The notes under the pieces: generated by a model
Database searches by the model: none
Told to the model about the DNA's origin: nothing
The model's input: the letters and a program-made list of their open reading frames with translations, nothing else
Position numbers and translations under genes: made by a program
Assembly: GCF_023684385.1 (NCBI RefSeq)
Contig: NZ_JAGSOJ010000002.1
Span: 620,001-684,000 of the forward strand
Reading direction: 5' to 3'
From: Oceanirhabdus seepicola
GTDB lineage: Bacteria > Bacillota > Clostridia > Clostridiales > Clostridiaceae
Length of the DNA: 64,000 bases
Shown: piece after piece, positions 10,336 to 18,777 of the stretch
How positions within the stretch are numbered: the first letter of the stretch is position 1
How the letters are laid out: each line of letters starts with the position of its first letter

Positions 10336-12051
10336 ATGAAACAAAAAATTAATGAGTTCAAGAAATGGGATACGCATCACCATATAAGCCCACCATTCTT
10401 CGAGGAGTTTATCATTAAGAATGGAAACAAGGATGTTTATGGATTGCCTCATGCTAAATGGTCACCAAAATTGATGTTAAATTGGATGAACAATATAAAC
10501 CTAGAAAAAGCAATATTATCATTTTCCTTGCCAGGTATTTATTATGGGGATATTGCTGAAACCAAAGCAATGGCAAGAAAGTGTAATGAGTATATGGCGG
10601 AACTCATCAAACAATATCCTGATAGACTTGGGGGATTTGCTACATTGCCGTTACCAGATCCTAATGCTTCTATTGAAGAACTGAAGTACGCCCTAGATAC
10701 GTTGAAGTTAGAGGGACTTGGTCTACTAAGTAATGCAGGTTATAAATACTTTGGTGATGAAAGTTATGAACCGTTTTGGGAGGAAGTTAATAAAAGAAAA
10801 TTGGTTGTGTATGTACACCCTGTACAACCTGAAGAAGGTGTTAACTACACATTACTTAACTACACTTATTACCTTAAGATGGACACAACCAAAACGATAG
10901 TTGATTTCATGAGAAGTGGCTATCATAAGAAATTCCCTGATATCAAGTTCTTTCTTTCCCATGGCGGGGGGGTAATGCCAAAAGTTATGATGTCAGCACT
11001 GAAGGGGTTGGAAAAAGAGAATCCCAATATCATGAATGAATTTGAAGCGTGGCGTAGTCAACTATTTGCTGATACTGCTCTGGTTGGGTACCCGGATGAA
11101 ATGCTCCCAGAAGTCCTGAATTTCTTTGGAGCCAATCATGTTATATTTGGTACCGATTTATGTTGGGCACCAGACAAATATAAGTATTTTGTTCAACAAA
11201 TTTCGCAACTCGATCTTTCAAGAAGTGCGTTTGAGAATCTTTATTCAAACAATGTCAAGGCAGCATTTACTGACAAGAAAATACCTTTCAAACCATTGAA
11301 TGTTCAAGTGACGGCACGGAAAAGAAGCATAGGGACTGTTAATCACCACGTACATGTGAATCCTAAGAAAGTGACAGAGTTCGTGACAGATAAGTTGGGG
11401 AGAACATTGGATATGAATGTTAAGGATTCTGAAATCATGGAGAAACACAATAATGCTATGGTTTCAATGGATATCCCAGAATTATGGCAACTTCCTGCAA
11501 AAGAAAGACGAGAAGCACTGAAACTTTATAATCAGACAATTGCCATGATGAAAGAAGAAGCAAAATCTAAAGCAGGTGTGTTTGCAGCAATTGACTTGGA
11601 TGACCCTAAGTATAGTCTTGAAGAAATAGAATATTGTCTTAAACAGCTAGATATGGATGGTGTATGTCTCTACGTAAAAATTGTAGGTAAAAATTATGGA
11701 GAGATGTTTGATGAAAAGTTGCTTGAAAAGCTAGAAAAAATTAATGTTCCAGTTTTGATTCACCTTAAAGACTCTAATGCAAAACCTGTTCTAGATTTCA
11801 ATTATCATGACAGCCTTTCCTATATGTACAGCTTATTGTATTTGGATAAACTTGAACATATGAAAAAAGTCAATTACATCCCGACTCATACTGACGGCTT
11901 GTTGGATTTCCTTGCAAGAGCGTCGAACAGCATGTATTATATTGACCCTGAAACACACAAACCAAGAATCGGGAAAATAATCTGGGAGCTATTGATTAAA
12001 AAACGTGAAGTTTTCAAAGACTATGTTAAAGAATTAAAACATGTATACTGA
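10336..12051 (+). CDS. Tandem amidohydrolase-2 protein
   Basis: 571 residues made of two amidohydrolase_2 (ACMSD/decarboxylase-like) halves. The first (about 1-315) has metal-binding HHH in WDTHHHISP, YVHPVQP, FLSHGGG and the Asp in FGTDLCWAP, so it should be active. The second (about 330-571) begins NHHVHVNP but lacks the SHGGG and GTD signatures and looks degenerate. Family members hydrolyse or decarboxylate small cyclic or aromatic acids; the substrate here is unknown. AAAGGAGC precedes the start. It is the main cargo of the guaA element. Confidence 0.75.
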   Translation: MKQKINEFKKWDTHHHISPPFFEEFIIKNGNKDVYGLPHAKWSPKLMLNWMNNINLEKAILSFSLPGIYYGDIAETKAMARKCNEYMAELIKQYPDRLGGFATLPLPDPNASIEELKYALDTLKLEGLGLLSNAGYKYFGDESYEPFWEEVNKRKLVVYVHPVQPEEGVNYTLLNYTYYLKMDTTKTIVDFMRSGYHKKFPDIKFFLSHGGGVMPKVMMSALKGLEKENPNIMNEFEAWRSQLFADTALVGYPDEMLPEVLNFFGANHVIFGTDLCWAPDKYKYFVQQISQLDLSRSAFENLYSNNVKAAFTDKKIPFKPLNVQVTARKRSIGTVNHHVHVNPKKVTEFVTDKLGRTLDMNVKDSEIMEKHNNAMVSMDIPELWQLPAKERREALKLYNQTIAMMKEEAKSKAGVFAAIDLDDPKYSLEEIEYCLKQLDMDGVCLYVKIVGKNYGEMFDEKLLEKLEKINVPVLIHLKDSNAKPVLDFNYHDSLSYMYSLLYLDKLEHMKKVNYIPTHTDGLLDFLARASNSMYYIDPETHKPRIGKIIWELLIKKREVFKDYVKELKHVY

Positions 12052-12390
12052 TTTCTCATTGTATAATAGAAATTAATGTCATGAGTCGTTTGAATTATTT
12101 CAGAGAATAATCATTTGAAAAAAGTAAGAAAGAATAAAGGATCTTACCGGGGTATTAATGAAGGTAGGATTTTACCGGAACATAAGTACGTATTGTATGA
12201 ACTTCATAGCTTATCTGGATGCAGTTGTAAAAATAGTAACTAAAATATGGAATGTAAAAACAAGTTTTGTGATGGACTTGGTCTTGATAAACTGAAGTAG
12301 TTACACCTTGTTATAGGTTGATTTTTCATATCAGCCCTATAAATTTGAAAGTTATGGGGATGTTGAAAGTATGAGTAGTCATCAACACTC

Positions 12391-12417
12391 GACACATGTG
12401 GAGACGGTAATAAAGCT
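12391..12417. repeat. 27-bp direct repeat, right copy
   Basis: Matches 9131-9157 at 26 of 27 bases, same orientation, and is read in the same protein frame (THVETVIKL). Together the two copies bracket the Fic fragment, TetR and amidohydrolase genes. Confidence 0.75.
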
Positions 12418-12584
12418 ATATAGAGTGGAGTCGAAAACGGCGATTTTATAAGGGGAATTGTAACACTAGAGTATAGTAAACTATGTTGCGGATATTGCTT
12501 AATAAGGTGTAAGTATATTATTAAAGAATGCTGACGAATGTGATTTTATTATTGTTGGTAAAGAGAGCTTTTATATTTTATCTT

Positions 12585-12607
12585 GTGATATTAATTTGAT
12601 ATTAAAA
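12585..12607. repeat. Right integrase arm-type site
   Basis: Differs from the left arm block (5128-5150) at two of 23 positions. It lies about 95 bp inside attR. Confidence 0.65.
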
Positions 12608-12670
12608 AATCCACTACCATTAAATAATATAAATAAAATACCTAAAAAAAGTACAAAAAACAAGCAAACA

Positions 12671-12687
12671 CTAAACAAAAAAGTTTA
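12671..12687. promoter_or_regulatory. Fourth repressor operator, next to attR
   Basis: CTAAACAAAAAAGTTTA matches the palindromes between repressor and excisionase genes. In the excised circle it would lie upstream of the repressor's 3' end across the att junction. Confidence 0.6.
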
Positions 12688-12702
12688 ACAAACTCTTTGG
12701 TT

Positions 12703-12719
12703 TATCGAGTGGGAATAAG
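12703..12719. repeat. attR core
   Basis: TATCGAGTGGGAATAAG, 16 of 17 identical to the guaA 3' end copy at 5054-5070. Confidence 0.85.
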
Positions 12720-12762
12720 AACTGGTGATACACTGAATAAAATATAATAATTATGTAAGGTT

Positions 12763-12806
12763 AATAGGTGGTTATGATTGCTTAAAATCATAACCACCTA
12801 TTTTTT
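12763..12806 (+). terminator. Terminator, probably the original guaA terminator
   Basis: AATAGGTGGTTATGATT pairs with AATCATAACCACCTATT, followed by Ts. It lies 44 nt beyond attR. Before insertion it would have been just downstream of guaA, so it is likely the ancestral terminator. Confidence 0.8.
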
Positions 12807-12863
12807 CTTTATATATTGAAAAATTTCCTAAAGAAATTATCACGTGTAAAACACGTATGTTTA

Positions 12864-13034
12864 TTAATTTGTAATTAATTCTCCAATCATTTCATCTGTT
12901 AGATTAATTCGCAAGTTTTGTGCATAACTTTTTATTAAATGTTTTTGAATTTGTGTTGAAACTCTTTCGTCATTAACCGTATAAACGAAAAGGGTTATTA
13001 AATTAAGTTTTTCTCCGAATTCACTTATGTACAT
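12864..13034 (-). CDS. Small hypothetical protein (56 aa)
   Basis: Reads MYISEFGEKLNLITLFVYTV..., ending MIGELITN. A strong GGGAGG site lies 7 nt before the ATG on the minus strand, which supports it being real. Not recognised: no signal peptide, one moderately hydrophobic stretch, and a helical C-terminus. It lies between the guaA element and a Cse60-like gene. Confidence 0.5.
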   Translation of the reverse strand: MYISEFGEKLNLITLFVYTVNDERVSTQIQKHLIKSYAQNLRINLTDEMIGELITN

Positions 13035-13258
13035 GCATTGCCTCCCGTATTATCTTTAGTACTATTACATAATACGAAGTTCATAGATGGGTTTTAGGGG
13101 GGGGCAAGAGTGGTAAATAATACTAAAAAAAATACCTAATATTAGGAGTGATTATTTTCAGTAGTAGGTAATAATGAGTACAATTTAAGTTTTTTTATTA
13201 TTAATATAGGACTTGCATCATATAATTAATATCATGAATCTTTAAGAGAGGGGATTAA

Positions 13259-13435
13259 ATGAAAGTGAAAATTATTGCCCGTAGTAGGTATGACTATCTT
13301 GAAAGTGTAGTAAATGAATGGCTACATGAAAATAAAAATTTAGAAATAATAGATGTTAAATATGCAGCTGGAAATCAGTATCCCACCGACCCTGAATATT
13401 CTGCAATGATTATATACAAAGACGGTAGGGAATAA
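13259..13435 (+). CDS. Cse60-like sporulation protein (58 aa)
   Basis: Small protein starting MKVKIIARSRYDYLESVVNE and ending SAMIIYKDGRE. The pattern MKVK-(x)n-LE--VNEWL-EN--LEI-DVKY----(x)n-AMIIYK matches the small Cse60 family, first described as a SigE-dependent sporulation protein in Bacillus. AGAGGGG lies 6 nt upstream. The role in this organism is unknown; the family link comes from recalled pattern similarity. Confidence 0.65.
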   Translation: MKVKIIARSRYDYLESVVNEWLHENKNLEIIDVKYAAGNQYPTDPEYSAMIIYKDGRE

Positions 13436-13498
13436 ATCTCATCAATTAACAAATAAGCCTTTCAAATAATATAAAAAATATAGTAGAGGGGATTAATC

Positions 13499-13648
13499 AT
13501 GGATAAAGAAAAGATATTTATAATTAATTACTTCAATAAAAATGACATGAGATGGTACGAACAGGAGAAGTATAAAAGTAGGGAGAAATATATAAATACC
13601 ATAACAGGAGCAACTAAACAGTTATTAAAGATGTGCTTAAATGTGTAA
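13499..13648 (+). CDS. Small ORF, probable 5' exon of a gene split by the IStron
   Basis: 49 codons starting MDKEKIFIINYFNKNDMRWY behind AGAGGGG. The stop arises a few nucleotides into the group I intron-like sequence. The open frame at 15994-16239 (YTFLEPEQYNSLEEATKAKT...) can be joined to it in frame, for example by joining about 13645 to 15997. Precise splicing would then restore a protein of roughly 130 residues with a charged, helical C-terminus. The family is not recognised, and the exact splice sites are not determined. Confidence 0.5.
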   Translation: MDKEKIFIINYFNKNDMRWYEQEKYKSREKYINTITGATKQLLKMCLNV

Positions 13649-13654
13649 AAACAT

Positions 13655-14045
13655 ATATAAATGTATATTTTAAAACAAAAGCTCCCTATGTTCGTAAAGA
13701 GCATAGAGCGATAGGAATAACCTATCCAAAACTCCTTTAATTGCTGGAAGTCCCTAAAGTTAATTGAACCACAACGTAAGAATGAAATAAGTCTAAGCGT
13801 GATGGTTACGAAAGTAGAAAGAATAAATTAGATGGCATAAGGTTAAATCCTAAGTGCTTATACAATGGGTAATCAGCAGGGAAGTCCCGAAGAGGGAAAC
13901 CTTCAACGACTAGAGAGGAATCTCGTACCTACAAGCGTGGGGAAATGGGGAGCATCCTTAATGGATGGTGATATAGTCTGTGCTTATGTGAAAGCATAAG
14001 AAGTTCATAAGAGAACTGCATGAGAATTAGCGTGCTCATGTGAAC
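13655..14045 (+). ncRNA. Group I intron ribozyme core
   Basis: All four conserved core elements occur in order: P (AATTGCTGGAA, 13739-13749), Q (AATCAGCAGG, 13871-13880), R (CTTCAACGACTAGAG, 13901-13915) and S (GATATAGTCTG, 13970-13980). P4 (GCTG/CAGC) and P7 (GACTA/TAGTC) pairings are intact. A hairpin, GATAGG/CCTATC, upstream could be P2. The preserved pairings suggest the ribozyme is functional. P1 and the splice sites are not firmly placed. Confidence 0.85.
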
Positions 14046-14047
14046 AC

Positions 14048-14110
14048 TCTAAAAAATGTACAAATGTAAAATTAGATAATTTGTAAACAACCGTATTTTA
14101 AAGTTTTGTA
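14048..14110. repeat. Left arm of long-range inverted repeat in the IStron
   Basis: 14087-14110 is complementary to 15874-15897 at 23 of 24 positions. 14057-14081 is complementary to 15973-16000 except for a 3-nt bulge. Pairing would continue weakly to 14048/16010. It lies just 3' of the ribozyme core. Confidence 0.8.
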
Positions 14111-14390
14111 AATGAATGCTTAATGAAAAAGTATATAAAAACTAATTGTTTTATTAACTTTTCATAATCAAAGATAAACGAAATAACTAATTGAACGTTG
14201 TTCTTTTTCAACTTTAATTATTTATTAATTTCTTTAGAAATAGTTATTCTTTTTATGTTATTTTAACTTATATCCATTTTAAATAGTACCTTGGAATATT
14301 TATATTTTTATTATAATTATGGTAGAAAAGTGTTGTGAATTGGGAATACTATAGGTATGATGAAAATATTCAAAAGCGTGGTGATTAATA

Positions 14391-15779
14391 GTGGATAATA
14401 TAGTTAAAACCGTAAAGCAACATTCATATGAATTAGATGAAGAAACCTTGAAAGAGTTATTATTCATAGGAAATCAATTCAAGAATGTTAAGAATTACGT
14501 CTATTCAAGATATAGTGGTATTAATAGTATTTCACTATTGTCAAACCCACGGCAAATTAGAGATGAATGGACAAAATCAAAATTTGCTCAGCAGTGGAAA
14601 TTACCTGCTCGTTATTGGAAATTAGCATTAAGTGAAGCTATGACTAATATAAAGTCTGAATGGAGTAATATCAAAAGAAGAATTAAAGAACAATGCAAAG
14701 TAAATGATAATTTAACTAAAAAAGATAAACATTATATAAACTATATTCTTAAATCAAATGAATTATATCACAGAATACTTACACATAAAGATTATGATAT
14801 TCCAAGTAAATTCAAGGATATTGATTTGAATTTTAAATACTTAAATAACCTTATTAGAAGATATACTAGAAAATATAAGGGGAAGATACCCTATTCTTAT
14901 AAGTTAACTACTTTTTCAATAGACACAGGTTTATATTCATATATAGATGATGGAATTAAAATAACCTGTACTAAAAAAGGTAAGAGATTACCTATTAAAC
15001 TAACAGATAGTAATAAATATGATAGAACTTTAATAATCAAAGTAGTTGAAAATAAAATAGAAGTTCATATTCCTTTGAAAATTAAAACTAAATATCACAA
15101 AGATTATGATAATATAATAGGAATAGATAAGGGATATAAGTATTTATTTGCAGTATCAAGTGGTAAGTTTTATGGTGAAAATCTCAATGATTATTTAAGC
15201 AAAGAAACTGAAAGGTTGAATGAAATTAATACTAAAAGAAATAGGTTCTATGCTTTGTATAATCAACATCTAGAACATGGGAATATTACAAAGGCTAATA
15301 GTATATTACAAAATAATTTAGGTAAAGTAAAATGTAATCACAATAAATTAACTCATAATGAAACAGTTAAATCTTATATAAACCATTCAATAAACAAATT
15401 GATAGATACAGAAAAGCCAAAAGAAATAGTTATGGAACAATTAGACTTTGTTAATTGGAATGGAAAATATCCTAAATCTGTTAAACGAAAGCTTTCAAGA
15501 TGGATAAAGGGATATATAAGAGAAAGACTAGAATATAAATGTGATTTTAATAATATTAAATATACTTATATCAATCCCGCTTATACAAGTAAATTATGTA
15601 GTAAATGTAATAGTTTTGGAATAAGAAAAGGTGATGTGTTTACTTGTCCTAAATGTGGAGAAATTCATTCTGATTTAAATGCTAGTATTAATATTTTAGA
15701 TAGAAAATATGATAAAGAAATTAGTTTATATATAAATTATAAAAAGGTTAAAAAGATTTTAGAAGATAGAGCTAGTTAA
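14391..15779 (+). CDS. tnpB: TnpB RNA-guided nuclease (IS605/IS607 family)
   Basis: 462 residues. RuvC-like active site residues are visible: Asp in IIGIDKGYKYL (about residue 246), Glu in EIVMEQLDF (about 346), and the final Asp in EIHSDLNASINI. A zinc finger, CSKCNSFGIRK...CPKCGE, lies between. The family cuts DNA next to a transposon-specific motif using an RNA transcribed from the element's right end, which preserves the element after excision. Start is GTG at 14391. The reading frame is intact and separate from the ribozyme, in line with IStrons. Confidence 0.9.
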   Translation: MDNIVKTVKQHSYELDEETLKELLFIGNQFKNVKNYVYSRYSGINSISLLSNPRQIRDEWTKSKFAQQWKLPARYWKLALSEAMTNIKSEWSNIKRRIKEQCKVNDNLTKKDKHYINYILKSNELYHRILTHKDYDIPSKFKDIDLNFKYLNNLIRRYTRKYKGKIPYSYKLTTFSIDTGLYSYIDDGIKITCTKKGKRLPIKLTDSNKYDRTLIIKVVENKIEVHIPLKIKTKYHKDYDNIIGIDKGYKYLFAVSSGKFYGENLNDYLSKETERLNEINTKRNRFYALYNQHLEHGNITKANSILQNNLGKVKCNHNKLTHNETVKSYINHSINKLIDTEKPKEIVMEQLDFVNWNGKYPKSVKRKLSRWIKGYIRERLEYKCDFNNIKYTYINPAYTSKLCSKCNSFGIRKGDVFTCPKCGEIHSDLNASINILDRKYDKEISLYINYKKVKKILEDRAS

Positions 15780-15996
15780 GAGTCAAAAAGGATATTTAAT
15801 CACAAATATATGTACCTCATAAAAATATGAAGCATATATTTTATCAGAAATGAGGGTTAAATATATCTTTGATTATAAAACTTTAAAATACGGTTGTGGG
15901 AGATTTAGTTAGATGAATAAATGGACTGGCTCAACCAAGGCTTTAAACTATCGCTAAGATAGAATAAGTGCGAATTATCTAATTTGAGTACATTTG
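15780..15996 (+). ncRNA. Candidate omegaRNA / IStron right end
   Basis: Non-coding tail between tnpB and the element boundary. Contains the first right-arm block (15874-15897), then an unpaired 75-nt segment with a small hairpin (CTATC/GATAG near 15948-15962), then the second right-arm block. TnpB guide RNAs are normally made from exactly this position, with the guide read from flanking DNA. Assignment rests on position and structure, not on a sequence match. Confidence 0.5.
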
Positions 15997-16010
15997 TACA
16001 CATTTTTAGA
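15874..16010. repeat. Right arm of the IStron inverted repeat
   Basis: Partner of 14048-14110, in two blocks (15874-15897 and 15973-16010) separated by a 75-nt internal loop. Folding would loop out tnpB and place the 3' boundary beside the ribozyme. Confidence 0.75.
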
Positions 16011-16239
16011 ACCAGAGCAATATAATTCATTGGAAGAAGCAACTAAAGCAAAGACCGATTTTTTAAAAGAAACAAAAGCAAATAATGATCAAGGGAAAGT
16101 AGAATCTGGTAAATTAAAAGAGGTAGAAGATTATCAAGAGAATCTAGCAAAGTTAGAAGATGTTAACCTTGAAGAGGAAGCTGAATTTGAAGAAGAAATG
16201 ACTCAAGAACAGAATGCTAGAGGGAAAAGTGAAGCATAA
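15994..16239 (+). CDS. Probable 3' exon of the IStron-split gene
   Basis: 82 in-frame codons from TTG at 15994, containing LEPEQYNSLEEATKAKTDFL and a Glu/Lys-rich helical tail (LEEEAEFEEEMTQEQNARGK). There is no ribosome site before it, which fits a downstream exon better than a free gene. A terminator overlaps its stop. Function unknown. Confidence 0.45.
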   Translation: MYTFLEPEQYNSLEEATKAKTDFLKETKANNDQGKVESGKLKEVEDYQENLAKLEDVNLEEEAEFEEEMTQEQNARGKSEA

Positions 16240-16272
16240 AAGAGAAATAACTCTTTTATGCTAACTTTTTTT
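16234..16272 (+). terminator. Terminator of the IStron-split transcription unit
   Basis: GCATAAAAGAG pairs with CTCTTTTATGC, followed by TAACTTTTTTT. The left arm includes the stop codon of the preceding frame. Confidence 0.85.
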
Positions 16273-16470
16273 ATTAATTCTCCATAATATAGTGATAAAA
16301 TGCAAAGATTAATATTGACAGTTGAATTAGTGAAAGAAGTAATTTAAGAGTTGAATTAATACTAGAAAATATAATTTACAAATAAAAATTAAAAAAAACT
16401 TTAAAGTATTCGCATTAATGTGGCATAATATAATAATGGGAAAAAGATTATATGAAATGGAGGAATTTAA

Positions 16471-17826
16471 ATGAAAAAAGTATTATCATTGGATATTAAA
16501 AATTGTTCTGAATTTCTAAGAGAACATGAAGTTAAACAGATGCAGCCAGCAATCTCAAGTGCGCATAAGTTACTTCACGAAGGAAATGGACCTGGAAATG
16601 AGTTTTTAGGATGGGTTGATTTACCTGTTAATTATGATAAAGATGAGTTTGCAAGAGTGCAAAAAGCAGCTGAGAAGATTAATAGTAACTCTGATGTCCT
16701 TATAGTTATAGGTATTGGAGGATCATATCTTGGAGCAAGAGCTGCAATAGAGATGTTAACTCACAGTTTCCACAACAATCTTCCAAAAGACAAGAGAAAT
16801 GGTGTTGAGGTTTATTTTGCTGGAAACAATATTAGTTCTACATACATACAAGATTTATTAGAAGTAATCGAAGGAAAAGATTTTTCAGTGAATGTTGTAT
16901 CTAAATCAGGTACTACTACTGAGCCTGCAATCGCTTTCAGAATCTTTAAAGAGATATTAGAGAATAAATATGGAAAAGAAGGTGCAAAGGAAAGAATATT
17001 TGCAACTACTGACAAGACTAGAGGGGCTTTAAAACAATTATCAGATGCAGAAGGATATGAAACTTTCGTAATCCCTGATAATGTTGGTGGAAGATTCTCT
17101 GTGTTAACTCCAGTTGGACTTCTTCCAATAGCAGCCGCCGGTGTTGATATAAAAGCTATGATGGATGGTGCTGCAGCAGCAAGAGAAGAGTTTAGTAATG
17201 AAAACATTGAAGAGAATGATTGTTATAAATACGCTGCAGTTAGAAATTGTCTTTATAATAAAGGAAATACTACAGAAATAATGGTTAGCTATGAGCCAAG
17301 ACTACAATACATGTCTGAGTGGTGGAAGCAATTATATGGTGAGAGTGAAGGAAAAGATGGAAAGGGTATTTTCCCTGCTTCAGTTGTATTTTCAACAGAT
17401 TTACACTCACTAGGACAATATATACAAGATGGTGTAAGAAATATTTTCGAAACAGTAATAAATATTGAAAAACCTCTTAAAGAGATGACTATAAAATCTG
17501 ATGAGAAGAATTTAGATGGATTAAACTACTTAAGTGGAGAGACGATTGATTTCGTTAATAAGCAAGCGTTCTTAGGAACTACATTAGCACACGTTGATGG
17601 CGGAGTTCCAAACTTAGTGTTAAATATGAGTGAGATATCACCATTCAACTATGGTTATTTAGTATACTTCTTTGAGAAGGCATGTGGAATAAGTGGATAT
17701 GTTCTTGGAGTTAACCCATTTGACCAACCAGGCGTTGAAGCATATAAGAAAAACATGTTTGCACTTCTTGGTAAAGAAGGATTTGAAGAACTAAAAAAAG
17801 AACTCAATGAAAAGTTAGCTAAATAA
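16471..17826 (+). CDS. pgi: Glucose-6-phosphate isomerase
   Basis: Interconverts glucose-6-phosphate and fructose-6-phosphate in glycolysis. 451 residues, the usual length for Firmicute Pgi. The two SIS domains are present: sugar-phosphate loop [22 protein letters not shown], and catalytic Glu in [12 protein letters not shown] and [13 protein letters not shown]. Start follows ATGGAGG. It is a single-gene unit preceded by 200 nt of AT-rich DNA with a likely TATAATAAT box near 16430. Confidence 0.97.
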   Translation: MKKVLSLDIKNCSEFLREHEVKQMQPAISSAHKLLHEGNGPGNEFLGWVDLPVNYDKDEFARVQKAAEKINSNSDVLIVIGIGGSYLGARAAIEMLTHSFHNNLPKDKRNGVEVYFAGNNISSTYIQDLLEVIEGKDFSVNVVSKSGTTTEPAIAFRIFKEILENKYGKEGAKERIFATTDKTRGALKQLSDAEGYETFVIPDNVGGRFSVLTPVGLLPIAAAGVDIKAMMDGAAAAREEFSNENIEENDCYKYAAVRNCLYNKGNTTEIMVSYEPRLQYMSEWWKQLYGESEGKDGKGIFPASVVFSTDLHSLGQYIQDGVRNIFETVINIEKPLKEMTIKSDEKNLDGLNYLSGETIDFVNKQAFLGTTLAHVDGGVPNLVLNMSEISPFNYGYLVYFFEKACGISGYVLGVNPFDQPGVEAYKKNMFALLGKEGFEELKKELNEKLAK

Positions 17827-17959
17827 ATAGTATAAATATATTTTATTTAAATCAAATTCAACATATTCTGAAGAATTAAGAATAAGAACAATATTTGTTC
17901 TTTCTTCATTCTTCTCTATTAATTGATTTATTAGCTGTTCATTAAAGGAGGGTATGGAT

Positions 17960-18403
17960 ATGAGAATCATAATAGATGGAGACGCATGTCCTTCAAGAGA
18001 AGCAATTGAAGGGGTAGCAAAAGAATATAATATAGAAGTGATTATATTCTGTACAATAGACCATATGATAAAAAGCAATTATTCAGAAGTAAGGGTTGCT
18101 GATCGAGGTTTTCAGAGTGTTGATATGAAAGTTATGAATGAAACCAAGAAGAATGATATAGTTGTATCACAAGATTATGGTGTTGCTGCAATGGTCATGC
18201 CAAAAGGAGCTCATGCCATCAATCCTACTGGAAAGTTATACACTGAACAGAATATTGACACCCTTCTTATGAGGAGGCATGTAAATGCGAAGGTGAGAAG
18301 AGGTGGGGGCAGGATAGAGGGGCCTAAAAAAAGAACGAAGATAGATGATGAAAGACTTAAAAGAAATCTTATAGAAATAATAAAGAAGCACAAGGATAAT
18401 TAA
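17960..18403 (+). CDS. YaiI/YqxD family protein (UPF0178)
   Basis: 147 residues starting MRIIIDGDACPSREAIEGVA, the diagnostic N-terminus of this family. Members have a PIN/NYN-like nuclease fold with conserved acidic residues (DGDACP, VSQDYGVA), and RRGGGRIEGPKKRT near the end is also conserved. No reaction is established for the family. I choose ATG at 17960 because AAAGGAGG is about 8 nt upstream; the in-frame ATG at 17954 is too close. Confidence 0.9.
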   Translation: MRIIIDGDACPSREAIEGVAKEYNIEVIIFCTIDHMIKSNYSEVRVADRGFQSVDMKVMNETKKNDIVVSQDYGVAAMVMPKGAHAINPTGKLYTEQNIDTLLMRRHVNAKVRRGGGRIEGPKKRTKIDDERLKRNLIEIIKKHKDN

Positions 18404-18416
18404 TCCTTGTGCTTTA
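18387..18416. terminator. Terminator between convergent genes
   Basis: AGCACAAGGAT pairs with ATCCTTGTGCT around a short loop, between the YaiI-family gene and the convergent small gene. It overlaps the end of the first gene. Confidence 0.65.
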
Positions 18417-18418
18417 GC

Positions 18419-18586
18419 TTATATTTCTTCTTCTTTTTCAAAAAATGATGTATCTATAGCGCTATTTGGGCAGAATGGGAATAGTTCAGCATTTATTGTC
18501 TGCTCTATAATTGGATAAGGATTGTTTTTTTTATCAATAGTTATATGCTTTTTTTTATATGTGTAATTTCCATCATATTTATCCAT
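18419..18586 (-). CDS. Small hypothetical protein (55 aa)
   Basis: Reads MDKYDGNYTYKKKHITIDKK..., ending FFEKEEEI. GGAGGTGTAC immediately precedes the ATG on the minus strand, supporting translation. Charged, no membrane segment, two Cys-free halves except one Cys in LFPFCPNSAI. Not recognised. Convergent with the YaiI-family gene. Confidence 0.6.
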   Translation of the reverse strand: MDKYDGNYTYKKKHITIDKKNNPYPIIEQTINAELFPFCPNSAIDTSFFEKEEEI

Positions 18587-18777
18587 TAGTACACCTCCAA
18601 AATTTGTTCTCTGTTCTTTGATATTTGTTCTTTGTAATTATATATAGTAGTCTTTGCAGAATTTTATTTTATATGATAAGAATGTGTTAATTAGTGTATA
18701 GGAGAGTTGTTACATATAATGGGAATATAGTATAATTAGAGTAAGGAATATATGTCGATTTTTATATGGGGGTAATT

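Larger units (their letters stand above)
12052..12702. other. Degenerate stretch between cargo and attR
   Basis: No intact gene. Contains the second 27-bp repeat (12391-12417) inside a 26-codon open frame (12371-12451) ending in an RlmD-like tail (THVETVIKLYRVES). It also holds the right arm site (12585-12607) and one operator palindrome (12671-12687). Confidence 0.6.
5054..12719 (+). mobile_element. Integrative (mobilizable) element in the 3' end of guaA
   Basis: Bounded by a 17-bp direct repeat with one mismatch: TATCGAGTGGGAGTAAG at the guaA 3' end (5054-5070) and TATCGAGTGGGAATAAG at 12703-12719. Just inside each end is a near-identical 23-bp repeat (5128-5150 and 12585-12607), as expected for integrase arm sites. 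Genes in order are repressor, excisionase, tyrosine integrase, ribbon-helix-helix protein, RepA-like ATPase and a coiled-coil/HTH protein, then a TetR plus amidohydrolase cargo. No relaxase or conjugation genes are present, so transfer would need a helper. guaA 3' ends are known integration sites for Firmicute elements. Confidence 0.9.
13640..16000 (+). mobile_element. IStron-like element: group I ribozyme plus TnpB
   Basis: A group I intron core (13.7-14.0 kb) is followed by an IS605/IS607-type tnpB and a structured right end, the layout of IStrons such as CdISt1. No TnpA transposase is present, so it would be non-autonomous for transposition. Ends are approximate: left near 13640-13650, right near 15990-16010. 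A long inverted repeat links the ribozyme 3' side to the right end. Small reading frames on both sides can be fused in frame, consistent with insertion into a gene and removal by RNA splicing. Confidence 0.75.

Noticed and set aside
14391..15779. TnpB as an ordinary stand-alone IS605 insertion
   Set aside because: The adjacent complete group I core and the long pairing between ribozyme side and right end indicate one composite element.
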